DNA from: Pictodentalium vernedei
Lineage: Eukaryota; Mollusca; Scaphopoda; Dentaliida; Dentaliidae
DNA: 64,000 bases
Direction: 5' to 3'
Assembly (NCBI GenBank): GCA_031216915.1
Contig: CM062290.1
Coordinates: 380,848,718 to 380,912,717 of the forward strand
A model generated the notes under the pieces. It saw nothing but the letters and a program-made list of their open reading frames with translations. It did no database searches and was not told where the DNA came from. This document shows, in pieces, positions 45,133 through 55,129 of the stretch; position 1 is the first letter of the stretch, and every line of letters starts with the position of its first letter. The position numbers and the translations under genes are program-made.

Positions 45133-45527
45133 TTATTTATTTATTAAGGTTTAACGACACTTTAACAGCCAAGGTCATATCGTGTCGGTGACAGTTTTAC
45201 GGGTGGGGGAAGCCGGAGTACCCGGAGAGAACCACCGAGCAACGACGAGCAGCTGCCAGCTCCCCAACATCGTAACTCCGCACTGCAGCTCAGGCAGGCT
45301 CAGATTGGTTGAAGCATGCGCACCGTCGACGTGCAGTACGCCTTAGTGCACGGCGTCATCGTGCCCCTATGTGGACAATCGGGGTTAAGTGCCTTGCCCA
45401 AGGACACAACGCAGGAGTTTGAATCGATCACTCCGACGGTCACCCATCAATGGACTAACCGGGCTCGACGTTCGTCAACTTCGGTGTTCTGACGGGACCC
45501 GGTTACCGCAACGCCACCGCGCCTCCC
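45133..45527 (-). mobile_element. SINE with 5S rRNA-derived head, copy 2 (antisense here)
   Basis: Flanked by a perfect 11-bp target duplication CTACAGTTAAT (45122-45132 and 45528-45538). On the minus strand the head (45527 to about 45431) reads AACACCGAAGTTGACGAACG, GAGCCCGGTTAGTCC and ATGGGTGACCGTCGGAG, the 5S internal region. The body then runs GGCAAGGCACTTAACCCCGA, CACGTCGACGGTGCG, CCGGGTACTCCGGCTTCC, and ends GTTAAACCTTAATAAATAAA. The best-preserved copy. Confidence 0.93.
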
Positions 45528-45549
45528 CTACAGTTAATATACACTTTGT

Positions 45550-45622
45550 TTGATGATCTTTGATGATATTACTATTATGAATTATGATATTACTATTATG
45601 ATATTACTATTATGAATGAAAA
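45550..45622. repeat. Short tandem repeat
   Basis: GATATTACTATTATGA repeated about four times with small variations. Confidence 0.85.
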
Positions 45623-45624
45623 TT

Positions 45625-46565
45625 CACGACAGTTTCAGTTTTACGATTACTCTCAATAGTTCCACTAATAGTGTTAACATCTTGATGTTTTCAAGGTAAT
45701 GTAAATATCTTTTGATTGGCATACCTACAACTGCAGCACGAAAGAATACCTGTATATCTTTGTGAGTAAAGAGACACCACATGGTATCATCGGTCGTCTG
45801 GGCGCAAACTCCACGAAAAGTGTATGAACAATCATCCCATAATAGACCGGCTGCATGAGCGCTTGTGATCCTGTGATCCTGTAGCTTCAGGATGAGACAA
45901 AGCACAGAGCTTTAAAGAACGTTGAGGACATTCCGTGGAAGCTTTCCAAGAATTCAAGCCCAATTATAGTATCATCGAAGACACATTCACCCAACGTTTT
46001 TGAAAAAAATCATTCTTCACAGAGAATAGGTACGCCCGTTAATCCTTTGAACCCTCATTTCCTGGAATGGTATCACCGTTCTGTACGCTTACAGTGAGAT
46101 GGGTCAGTCCAATATCAATATACAGTGAGGATAAAATAATAACTGCAGTCTGTAGTTATTTTGTCATCAATGCCCCGTATATAGGCCACTTATAATAAGA
46201 CAGAAATGAGATGTAATTATGCCTGGGGCCGAAAAATCAGTCTTGCGAGTTCACGGGATTAAAAGTGACAGAATGCATGGCTTTTGGAAACTTGAAACTT
46301 ATAATACACAAAGAACTTTCCGTGAAGGTATAAAAGTACTAATAACTGAATCAGAGTTGTCCGCCTTGAAAAGTGGCAGTCAAAAATGATGCAGTCTCCG
46401 AAACTTAGCAGCCTTAAACAATATATATTGTTTTCAGAAACGTTTGAAGTCTTCAACGTAAATTGTGCATAAATATTTCCGAGACAAAATGAAGATTTGA
46501 TGAATTTATGATCCTAAAGCATACAGACTATTGTGTGTGTTTGTTGAAAATTCACCGAAAACGTA
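45625..46565. other. No gene recognised
   Basis: A 93-codon minus frame (45624-45905) has no motif. A small inverted repeat AAAATAATAACTGCAG/CTGTAGTTATTTTG lies at 46132-46163. Confidence 0.4.
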
Positions 46566-46569
46566 TGCA

Positions 46570-46775
46570 CGTGACCGGTACTTTCGTTCCTGTCGATCTT
46601 TCTCTCTTGTTTGTTAAGCTATTAGCTTTCTGTCGAATCCCTACCTTACATAGCAACCCGTATCTATTTCTATATCTTTGTTATTTTGTGTTCTGTTGTA
46701 TTTCGTGTTGTATACATCGTTCAGCTTAATGTACACAAATAACAAATTCTTGAATAAATATTGTTTAAACTAAAA
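46570..46775 (+). mobile_element. Probable LINE 3' end
   Basis: Ends GAATAAATATTGTTTAAACT, identical over about 19 bases to the end of the LINE at 27533-27551. Upstream text is TC-rich like the other element's 3' untranslated region but not closely alignable by eye. Interpreted as a 5'-truncated copy. Confidence 0.5.
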
Positions 46776-46964
46776 ATGCTATTGTCGAAATATGCCTGGA
46801 CGTGTTTTTAAGACAGAAAATATTGTGAAGGGATATACTTGACAATGATACTTGGACTCCCAAAATATATTGATACGATTATATTTTTTCCACACAAACG
46901 TTATAATAGTCGTTTATGGTAAATATTTGGTACTGTTATGCCTGACAATTTTCACGTAATATGG

Positions 46965-47225
46965 TACAGTACGTGGAGAGTGTACTATCATTAAATCACC
47001 CGCTGAGTGGAGATTCCACCCAAGCAATAATTGCTAATTTGTTGCAAAGCATAACCAGCCCAAGCAAAGTTTCAGCCAATGGACCTCCGGGTTAAACCCG
47101 GAGGTCCATTGGCTGAAACATTGCCTGTGTTTTTTGTCGATATGTACAAAATTTGAAAGTTATAGCTTGGGTGATAACTCCATTCCGCGGGTGATTTAGT
47201 TACAATCCACTCTCCACGTACTGTA
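46965..47225. mobile_element. Family B MITE, copy 3
   Basis: TACAGTACGTGGAGAGTGTA to CACTCTCCACGTACTGTA. Complete, with CCAATGGACCTCCGGGTTAA centre. It lies five bases from the next MITE. Confidence 0.93.
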
Positions 47226-47230
47226 AGTAA

Positions 47231-47480
47231 TACAGTACAGTCGCCGTGGACTGGTCGTAATCCACGTGTGGGCAGTGATATCCACGCATGCGTTTACCAG
47301 GTAATAAAAATCATCAGCAGCAAAATTTTAATTGATGAAGCACCTGGTTGTATTCGGTGCTTTATTAATTAAAATATTGATGAATATTCCTATAATTAGT
47401 GTTTGGAATTGAATATTATTGCATCCGTGGAAATATTGCCCACTCAGGAAAGTGACCAGACCACGGTGACCGTACTGTGT
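47231..47480. mobile_element. Family E MITE, copy 1
   Basis: TACAGTACAGTCGCCGTGGA (with CTGGTC next) mirrors GACCAGACCACGGTGACCGT-ACTGTG at the right, i.e. a 25-bp terminal inverted repeat with a few mismatches. The interior has GATGAAGCACC and GGTGCTTTATTAATT foldback. Tc1/mariner-like ends. Confidence 0.85.
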
Positions 47481-47484
47481 TTGT

Positions 47485-48835
47485 TATCGTGGATAATACC
47501 TTGCCCCTATTGCTGCTCATGAAAACATATTTGAGTTACAAAAACTAGGAAGGACGTGCGTCGGGTATTCCCTGGCTGAATCCACACATACCCCTCACCT
47601 CACACACAAACACACACACCATCAGTGTAGTGCTCAATGACAAACTCCTAGAACGATAGGGGTGTTCCCACTTACCCGGCAGCTAGTGTTTCGGGGTTGG
47701 GTGTGGTAATCCTCTACATCAGAGAAGTACCGCCCCCTCTACCATTTGGGATATAACCAACTTCTACCTGTGCACTTGCCATTGTGATAATGTCCACGCA
47801 GTATCCTCAGCTATTATACAGGAGTGATGACATGCAATGAACACAATAATGTCGGCAACGCGCCTTTCAGAAAAAAAAACAAACAAAACTGTTACTAAGC
47901 AATATTCATTAACTTGTTCTCTGTTAACTTTTTCTCAGGATCTGAACCAAACACAACATCAGATCACTTACTGACACATTTTAGATATGGACTATAATCA
48001 CTCTAAGTCGACTAATTAAACTCGGTCTTCCGGGTAAGTGAGAATAACTCGAACGATATCAGGCCTTTGAGCCTCTCGGCCTGGCCTTGACACTCAAGCA
48101 GATAAAACAGAAAATTTGTTTTAGTACCTATAGAGATGAAAGCAAAATTGCGAAGCTTCCCCGTTTAATATCATTTCGTTTTACTGTTTCCAGAAAATTA
48201 TTTATCAAAGACATTGCCTATCATATCTTGTCCGAAATAACTTCTAGATAATAATTAAAGAAGGAACGAAAATTTGAAAGTTTCCTACATTCGCGAATGA
48301 AATAAATTAGTTCAAGAATCATAGACTCGGCTAGATCAAATGCTTTTCTCAGAAAACTGTTGAAAGTATTTTGCGTCTGCAACTTGTTAAGTCAAACTGA
48401 TACCTGGGAGGAACTGATGAAGAGAAGTCAGCAGCTATATTAAATGCACTTGCCAGATAATTGGTCTCGTTCTGACATCTATGACTCCGGCTCTGTATCC
48501 AATATTACAACCCTAATAAATTAATTTATCGATTGTTTGTGAAAAAACATCTACACGGAATAGGAGAGTGTATTCATGGCAACAATGTGGTGAAATTATT
48601 GTTACAGCTCAGAGTCCTTGTTTTGGCACTGACAAAAATCTGTAAGCGATTCGCCAATTCTTCGATGAATCGCAAGCCCCAATATCGCGATACGGTCAAG
48701 TCTGACAGTCAAGGTATCGAATAATCACAATACAAACAGTGCCGATTACATTCGATGGCTTCTTTTAACTCGAATTCTCAGACCAAAAGTTTTCGAAAAA
48801 CACCACAAACGGGTGAAGAATGTTTTAGAATAACA
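47485..48835. other. No gene recognised
   Basis: The largest frame is 63 codons (48533-48724). Contains CA-repeat-like TCACACACAAACACACACACC near 47600 (shortened). No repeat family. Confidence 0.4.
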
Positions 48836-48839
48836 ACAA

Positions 48840-48962
48840 AGTTTTGATTTTTGCTCCCAAAACTTAGCTCAGGACCCCCTATTGGAACGAGCTCCCGAGC
48901 TCGTTCCAATGAGGGATCATAAGCTATATTTGATCGGCAAAACATAATGAAATTTGAATGGC
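48840..48962. mobile_element. Family A centre without ends (copy 9)
   Basis: TTTTTGCTCCCAAAACTTAG and CTATTTGATCGGCAAAAC flank GGAACGAGCTCCCGAGCTCG. TTAA ends are not visible. Confidence 0.7.
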
Positions 48963-49135
48963 CATTTTGTAGATTCGCAAGCCTCTACAATCCACCTTAC
49001 AGATGATATACATGTGCATGTTGCTGTTGAACCGAACTAGTCACCCTCTACTGATGTACCATAAAACTATTTTCCATATTGTCAGGGGTAATACAAATAC
49101 CACTAAACCCTACCTATTAACGTGATACAGTACAG

Positions 49136-49245
49136 TTGCCCTGGACAGGTCGTAATCCACGCGTGGGCGGTAATGTCGACGGATGCGCTTAGCAGGTTAT
49201 AAAACCTGTAAAATTTTAATTAATGATGCACCGGGTTGTCAGAAC
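49136..49245. mobile_element. Family E MITE, copy 2 (truncated)
   Basis: TACAGTACAGTTGCCCTGGA then GGTCGTAATCCACGCGTGGG match the left half of 47231-47480 up to GATGCACCGGGTTG; the right half is missing. Confidence 0.8.
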
Positions 49246-49302
49246 GAGAAAATCGTGCATGAAAAGGAGCAAATGGGAGAATGGGGATGGTTTTGGGGTG
49301 AA

Positions 49303-49348
49303 ATTGTCGTTGCTCGGTGGTTCTCTTCGCGTACGCCGGCTCGTTAAA
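49303..49348 (+). mobile_element. SINE body fragment (copy 6)
   Basis: CGTTGCTCGGTGGTTCTCTTCG and GTACGCCGGCTCGTTAAACC (parts quoted) match the 3' half of the SINE with an internal deletion. Confidence 0.65.
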
Positions 49349-49378
49349 CCACAATAAGTAATAAATATAACACGAAAG

Positions 49379-49605
49379 GAAGACGACACTTGTAAACTTA
49401 ATTTTTGAATAACTATTTTTGTTATTTTCTACAGCAAAAGCAATGCGTACAAACCCTCAATGGAACGAGCTCAACGAGCTGGTTCCAATGAGAGGTCATA
49501 AGCTATAGTTGTGCGACAAAAAAAATAAAAACAATATTGAAAATTGGATGGTAAATAGTAAATAGCGCAGGCCGGTTTTGTCCGTTAGATTCGGTAAAGA
49601 GTTGA
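49379..49605. mobile_element. Family A MITE, copy 10 (degenerate)
   Basis: AAGACGACACTTGTAAACTT on the left and GGCCGGTTTTGTCCGTTAGA then GGTAAAGAGTTGA on the right. Centre GGAACGAGCTCAACGAGCTGG. Left terminus eroded. Confidence 0.8.
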
Positions 49606-49975
49606 AGCCCGATTTGAATGCTGGTGGTTACAGGTGGCATCGGCTTCGCGTGGCGTGTGATATTATCGAGACGAGAGTCGGCGTTGTCTAATTAGTCGGT
49701 TTATGAACTACCAATACTGATTAAAATAATTTATTTCCAAATAATCTACACAATTTGCTTAACCCTTTAAAAGCGAGAGGCCGTTTTTCCGGCCCAGGAA
49801 CATAATACGTCCTAATTTTATTATGTAGGATTGCTGCTAAGTGAATGCGTGGGTAGACTAATTAAGACCCAAGGCTGCACGTTGACAATATTAACTAGTC
49901 TCCACTCGAATAATGAATATGGAATCTTCCAATTGCTACAATTGAACTTACGTGGACGATACCACCAGTTTTCTA

Positions 49976-50410
49976 GGCCTGCCATTTTCAGGAGAGCGAT
50001 TTTTTCGCTCGCTTACTGCTCGCCTTAAAAAATTTGAGGAGGACGAAAAATAGCCCTCCTAGCCTTTGAAAATAATGATTAACACAACAGCTTATTCCTA
50101 AAACCCACAGGTTTTCAGATCTCTATTATGTTAGTGGTCTCTGGAATATGGCCACACTGCCCCTCCCACACCTCCGGGCCTTGATAAGGCCCGGAGGTGT
50201 GGGAGGGGCAGTGTAGCCGTCTCACAGAGACTACCTGGTTAGCAGCGCCAAATAAAATGTACAAAGTCCACTAGGCAGCATTCATTAATAGTACAACTTC
50301 ATTTTGCCACGTTTAGCTTTGTAAGCTTGAGGAGAGCTAATCGCTCCCCTAGGCCATGTGAGGAGAGCGATTTTTAGTCCTCCTGCATTTTTAAGAGTGT
50401 CAGGCCTGGT
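49976..50410. mobile_element. Palindromic element inserted in the J copy
   Basis: The ends resemble each other in inverse (AGGCCTGCCATTTTCAGGAG and the complement of GCATTTTTAAGAGTGTCAGGCC), with GGAGAGCGATTTTT present near both ends. The centre is the hairpin at 50150-50218. Confidence 0.65.
50150..50218. repeat. Perfect GC-rich hairpin
   Basis: CACTGCCCCTCCCACACCTC and its exact complement, extended by CGGGCCTT, around GAT; about 33-bp arms. GTGGTCTCTG and CAGAGACTAC extend it further. Confidence 0.9.
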
Positions 50411-50424
50411 ATTCAAAGGGTTAA

Positions 50425-51090
50425 ACAAGTTTATTATCACTATTGTAATTATTATTTCTACAGTCGTGTTGTGGTTAAGCCAAATAAGAATCCTCCAACA
50501 AAGTTTGATAACCCACCCTCGTCAACCTATTGGTTCACGTGTACAATCTGGAGTACCATAACTGTGTTTAAATTTGTGAATAGGCTTAAAAAGTTTCATT
50601 TCCGTATCAAGCGTGAAATCCCGAGTACATAGTATTGTTGTGACCAGTTCTCCGATCATACTAGCCAAAACAAATCGAACAAAGTCACCTAGTTCAGCTG
50701 TACAAAGGCCGCCAAGAGAGACGGCGAAAATAGTGACTCGCGTAATAACATTTTGGTAGTGAAAAGAATGGATACACAAAGTTGTTGTCTCTCTGTTGGA
50801 ACTAGATCATCATCACAGCATTGATTATTTTAATCAATCGATAACTGGGTCTTCCATTCCATGCCGGCGTCAAATGTCTTTGGAATGTGAGGTTCAAATC
50901 AGAGTTCAGGAAATAAAACCTCGTGGTATTTACATTGAATGCAATGAGGAGTAGGAGATGTTTCCAAATTGAAGTGTAGAAAATGTTGAATGAATAGTGT
51001 CCAGAAAGCATATTTACACACTCAACAGAGTTCTCCGATTAATTTTGCGGAATATTATCACTGTGTCCACAGTGATGAAGCGATCGTCAA
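50425..51090. other. No gene recognised
   Basis: Frames up to 85 codons on the minus strand without motifs. No repeat match. Confidence 0.4.
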
Positions 51091-51095
51091 ATACC

Positions 51096-51356
51096 TACAG
51101 TACGTGGAGAGTGGACTATAAGAAAATCACCCGCGGAGTGGGGTTATCACCCAAGCTATAACTTTCAAATTTTGTTCATATCGACAAAAAACACAAGCAA
51201 TGTTTCAGCCAATGGACCTCCGGGTTTAACCCGGAGGTCCAATGGCTGAAACTTTGCTTGTGCTGTTTCTGCTTTGCAACAAATTTCCAATTATTGCTTG
51301 GGTGGATTCTCCACCCTTCAGGTGATTTTGTGATAGTACACTCTCCATGTACTGTA
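51096..51356. mobile_element. Family B MITE, copy 4
   Basis: TACAGTACGTGGAGAGTGGA to CACTCTCCATGTACTGTA with the full centre CCAATGGACCTCCGGGTTTA. Confidence 0.93.
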
Positions 51357-51560
51357 TAGGCATCCCCAATAAATTGTAATAAACATACATTGATGGCCAA
51401 AATGGAACGCAAAAATAATTTAGCACTCTGCCAGTAAGATGTAAAAAGACTAATTTGATCAACCGACCATTCAAATCAGAGTCGTTGACTTGTTATGTCG
51501 TTTGGTGATACAGAAAGCTACCATCAAAGCAATGACGATAAAGCAATGCACGTGGTCGAC

Positions 51561-51674
51561 TGGCTGAAACATTGCTGGTGCCGGTTGTGCTTTGCAACAA
51601 ATTCGCACTTATTGCTTGGGTGGAATATCCACTCTGCGGGTGATTTAGTGATAATACACTCTCCACTTTCTGTA
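51561..51674. mobile_element. Family B MITE, right half (copy 5)
   Basis: TGGCTGAAACATTGCTGGTG through TTGCTTGGGTGGAATATCC to CACTCTCCACTTTCTGTA. The left half and centre are absent. Confidence 0.88.
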
Positions 51675-51884
51675 GCTAAACATGTTTTTCTTCAGCGCCT
51701 TTTTAATCGATACCATCTCTCACCAGTCGATAAAACCTGTCACTGATATCACTTCGTGACATAATAGGTACCACCTGGCACGGTATCAATTAAGAACGTT
51801 AGGGATGGCCCCTATCGATTGATGACACCTACTGAATTGCGTCATGTATACTAGTAGGTAAAAAGAATATCCCCTTGTCACAAC

Positions 51885-52038
51885 ATTATAAGTTATTGTG
51901 GTGAGTTGACGGTAACATGGTCTGAAGTTTGCGACTCGGGGCTTATGTTCAAACGAGACGCGAAGCGTCGAGGTTGAACATACGCTCCGAGCCGCAAACC
52001 TCAGAGCATGTTACCGTCAATTTATCACAATAACGTAT
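51885..52038. repeat. Long hairpin
   Basis: GTTGACGGTAACATG and CATGTTACCGTCAA, then TTTGCGACTCGGGGC with GCTCCGAGCCGCAAA, centre GACGCGAAGCGTC. Arms about 70 bp. Single copy. Confidence 0.85.
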
Positions 52039-52089
52039 ATGTTCCAATACGACCCTACCCACTGCCCAAAACCTACATCGTGAAACAGG

Positions 52090-52179
52090 AGAGGCTTATT
52101 TATTGAACATGTGATCGTTAAAAGTTGCCTTTTTCAAGGCAACTTTTAACGACCACAAGTTCAGTAAATAAACCTCTCG
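52090..52179. repeat. Long hairpin
   Basis: GATCGTTAAAAGTTGCCTTT pairs with AAGGCAACTTTTAACGACC, and GAGAGGCTTATTTATTGAAC with GTTCAGTAAATAAACCTCTC. Single copy. Confidence 0.85.
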
Positions 52180-52199
52180 TGTACCCCACGGCAGCAGTG

Positions 52200-52608
52200 A
52201 ATAAATAATCAATAAATCAGATAAACTCATTCCATCTCAGCTCAAATCGTAAATGTATTTGTAATTTAAACAGCGCTTCATTCGGAACACTATCTGCTAC
52301 ACATGTGAAAGATCCAGATGGCGCGGCTTCCAAGTCACTCCGTTGATGAAACAATTACAAAACGGATGACGTCATTTCAAATATTTTACGTTTTGACGTC
52401 AGACGGTAACATTTGCTACTGGAAGCGTAAACATAAAAGAAACTACGCCAGCTCTTATCCAATCAGAGGACGAGGATTTTACTTTTAGTGGAACATTTAT
52501 ACATATTATTACGTAAATTACCCCTACCAACTCATTTATAACGGAATTATCTGCCACCCATCAGTTGCGCAATGTTTATAGGTAAAATCTATAGCCCCTT
52601 GTCAACGC
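52200..52608. other. No gene recognised
   Basis: AT-rich flank of the hAT element. Confidence 0.4.
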
Positions 52609-52616
52609 ATTTATAG

Positions 52617-53464
52617 TAGGGCTGTCGCGATTATTCGATTAGTCGACTAACCGTCGATTATTGAAGTAGTCGACGTTTTTTTTTTATTTTTAGTCGATCG
52701 TCGTTCATTTTCAAGGTGGTACACGTCTACTACACGTCGGGGCTAAATTGCATTGTTTTGTGAGGTGAATGATCAATGAAGGTGAATAACTTTAAATATC
52801 TAACCATATTTAACATTCATATCCGGAAGACTGTGCGACTGTCACTGACTGTGTAAGAAAGAACACTCACAGTTACTCGAGAAGAATAGATTCTTCTGAA
52901 TTTCTCCAGTCTTGTACACACGAATGCACCCATTGGAAAACCCAAAGTGCGGAAGTGACAAAATTATGACGAAAGTCAGAACGTCAGATCACTTCTCAAA
53001 GTTCGGAACTTCAGACTAAGATCCAATTTTAACAACTGACGAGGGAATGCATAGATCTCAATGTTCAAAATTTCGAGAAACTTATTGCAGAAAGGAAACA
53101 TATGCAGGAACGTTCTTTGGTAAATTCATTTTAATTCATCGGCTTCAATCTAGTTCAAACTTGGACCCGCAGTCAGTAATATTATTTTTGGGGTTGGTAC
53201 GTCCTACAGGACGTACCAACCCAAAAAATTATATTACGGACTGTGGGTCCAAGATTGGACTACATGTAGCTTCAGTCGGGACCGATTTGTTGTTCCCCAC
53301 AACCCCACTTCGTCTGAACACACTGGTGCCATTGTCATTTTCAGAGTTTTACGAACAGAAGAATGATTTGCTAAAAAATCATGGGAAGCGACTATTAATC
53401 GACTAACCGTCGATTACTGGTCACGATTAGTCGATTACAAAAAATGGTAGTCGCGACAGCCCTA
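52617..53464. mobile_element. hAT-like non-autonomous element with 8-bp target duplication
   Basis: Begins TAGGGCTGTCGCGATTA and ends GTCGCGACAGCCCTA, and is flanked by perfect ATTTATAG duplications (52609-52616 and 53465-53472). The 8-bp duplication and terminal sequence are those of hAT transposons. Subterminal TAGTCGACTAACCGTCGATTA is repeated at the right as ATCGACTAACCGTCGATTAC (same orientation; each shortened in meaning). 848 bp, no transposase motif; the 119-codon frame at 53047-53406 crosses an internal hairpin and is not a known protein. Confidence 0.93.
53160..53256. repeat. Hairpin inside the hAT-like element
   Basis: CTTGGACCCGCAGTC and GACTGTGGGTCCAAG outside, TTGGTACGTCCT and AGGACGTACCAA inside. 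Probably an independent palindromic element nested in the hAT copy. Confidence 0.85.
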
Positions 53465-53474
53465 ATTTATAGTG

Positions 53475-53806
53475 GTATTAACGATTATCTGCAATCTCAT
53501 GTATAATGATATTATCTCATTATATATATATATACTATTGTGTAAAATCAACATCCCATGACGGTACTTTTATACTAAAACGTATTAGACTTCTCAATTA
53601 TCCCAAATTGTCAATTATCCTAATCCCCACACAGACATTCCGCCAATCCAATGCAGGCTCATCAGACCTATATCTTTTGAGGTCCCAGCCTAATTCCTGC
53701 ACACAAACGCAAAAGGCATTTAGTTCAAAACATCTCCTTGCGTCGTCAACACGACCCAATACACGTCCGTATCCATTTAGTATTCGACCATAAACTAACC
53801 GACTTT
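53475..53806. other. No gene; short (TA)n at 53519-53533
   Basis: A 95-codon frame (53506-53793) has no motif. Confidence 0.45.
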
Positions 53807-53818
53807 TAAAATGTCTAG

Positions 53819-54183
53819 TTATTTATTTATTTTTTATTGGTGTTTAAGGTCACAAACTTATGCACAATAGCCAATCGTGACCGTGACAGTTCGACGGGGG
53901 GGGAGGAAGCCGGAATACCTGGAGAGAACCACCGAGCGTCGAGCGCAACTGTCAGCTCCTCAGCATTCTAATTCTTTTCAAGCTCCGCTCATGCAGGGTT
54001 ACAGCGGTTGAAGACATGTGCACCATCGACGTGCAGTACGCCCTAGTACATGGCGTCTTCGTGCCCCATGTAGGCAACCGGGATAAAGGGCCTTGCCCAA
54101 GGACACAACGCGGGTCGTCCCGGACGGCGATCGAACTCGGGACCTCTAGCACTGAAGTCCAACAGTGTACCACTGAGCCACCG
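53819..54183 (-). mobile_element. SINE with tRNA-derived head (antisense here)
   Basis: Flanked by a perfect 12-bp duplication TAAAATGTCTAG (53807-53818 and 54184-54195). On the minus strand the head (54183 to about 54112) reads GGTGGCTCAGTGGTACAC, with a TGGCTCAGTGG A box, and CCCGAGTTCGATCGCC as a degenerate B box. The following body (CACGTCGATGGTGCACA, GGTGGTTCTCTCCAG, CCGGCTTCCTCC) is the same as in the 5S-headed copies, while the last 50 bases before the AATAAATAAAT tail have diverged. Confidence 0.9.
54112..54183 (-). promoter_or_regulatory. tRNA-like pol III promoter in the SINE head
   Basis: A box TGGCTCAGTGG about 10 bases from the start and a B-box-like GAGTTCGATCGCC about 35 bases further. 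The B box deviates from GGTTCGANTCC at two or three bases. No acceptor stem pairs, so this is not a functional tRNA. Confidence 0.7.
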
Positions 54184-54199
54184 TAAAATGTCTAGACAT

Positions 54200-54595
54200 T
54201 CTTTGTGCCCGCCTCTAATGTGTATTCTACAAACTGGAAATTAACTATAAGCGAATGCCCTCTCTCTGCGCGTTTAGACAATATTATCCAGCAGAGAACT
54301 TCACCCGCATTACATAGCATATCGTTTGAAAGTTACCTTCAGAAATGGAACAATTATTAGCTGCAGGATGGGCCGAGCAATTAGACTAATCTTTCCAAAG
54401 TCCAAACTTTTTGAGAACTGCTTGAGAACATTCGATTCGATGTTAGACGAAGAATGCGAAAAGTCGGTCAGGACAGTGACAGAACTACATGCTTTTATTG
54501 TGGTATAGGCATATCTCAATGGGCTGAGATCGATAATGCCAATTTGGAGCAGTAGATATTCTCCTATAGCAGATAAATTAAATTACCTGCCACCT
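54200..54595. other. No gene recognised; short plus frames
   Basis: A 60-codon frame at 54326-54508 (plus) ends just before the RING region, in the same general direction, but shows no motif. It might be an upstream part of the same lost gene; there is no direct support. Confidence 0.35.
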
Positions 54596-54695
54596 AAAGT
54601 TCCAGAACGTATCGCCGAGCGACAGATTTACTAGGCTGTGTGTCACCCGAAATCCAAGAGACGTCCGATCCGTCAACTTGCGCAAAACCTGGATG

Positions 54696-55007
54696 TACAG
54701 TTATAACTAAAAGTCCTGCCATGAACTGTGCGCTTATCTATGCTTAATTGCGCGTAGAAATTGCGCACAATTGCCATATCGAATGGCATCCAACCCACGG
54801 CAGGTTCTCCTGGTTACTCATAGCACGCACTGTTTCTGCCAATGGACCTCTAGGTTACCCGGAGGTCCATTGGCTGCAACATTGCTTGTGCACAGGCCAA
54901 ATGTACAGAATTTGAAACCCTTACTATAGTCATAACGCGTAGATTAAATCACAGATCAGCGTGCAATTTGTGCGCCTTTCATGACAGAATTTCTAGTTTT
55001 AACTGTA
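54696..55007. mobile_element. Family C MITE, copy 3
   Basis: TACAGTTATAACTAAAAGTC to TTCTAGTTTTAACTGTA, TA at both ends. Opposite orientation to 21679-21996. Centre GACCTCTAGGTTACCCGGAG has one mismatch. Confidence 0.92.
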
Positions 55008-55129
55008 CAATGGCCAGACGTGAGATAATCGTTAGAGATTTAACGTGTTGCGTGTGCAAGAAAAGGAGGTCCTGTATAGACCCTAATCCTTGTCATCATA
55101 TATGTTTTTGCGAACACTGTCACAAACGT

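Larger units (their letters stand above)
49759..50424. mobile_element. Family J MITE, copy 2, carrying an insertion
   Basis: TTAACCCTTTAAAAGCGAGAGG to ATTCAAAGGGTTAA (left quoted in part). It matches 18083-18320 up to GATACCACCAG (49975) and resumes at the AAAGGGTTAA end, so about 430 bp at 49976-50410 is foreign. Confidence 0.8.

Noticed and set aside
54112-54183. tRNA gene
   Set aside because: A box and a degenerate B box only; no acceptor stem or cloverleaf, and it is the head of a SINE.
54326-54695. BIR domain upstream of the RING segment, which would make it a clear IAP
   Set aside because: No Cys-x2-Cys-x16-His-x6-Cys pattern is present in any plus frame; only loose similarity.
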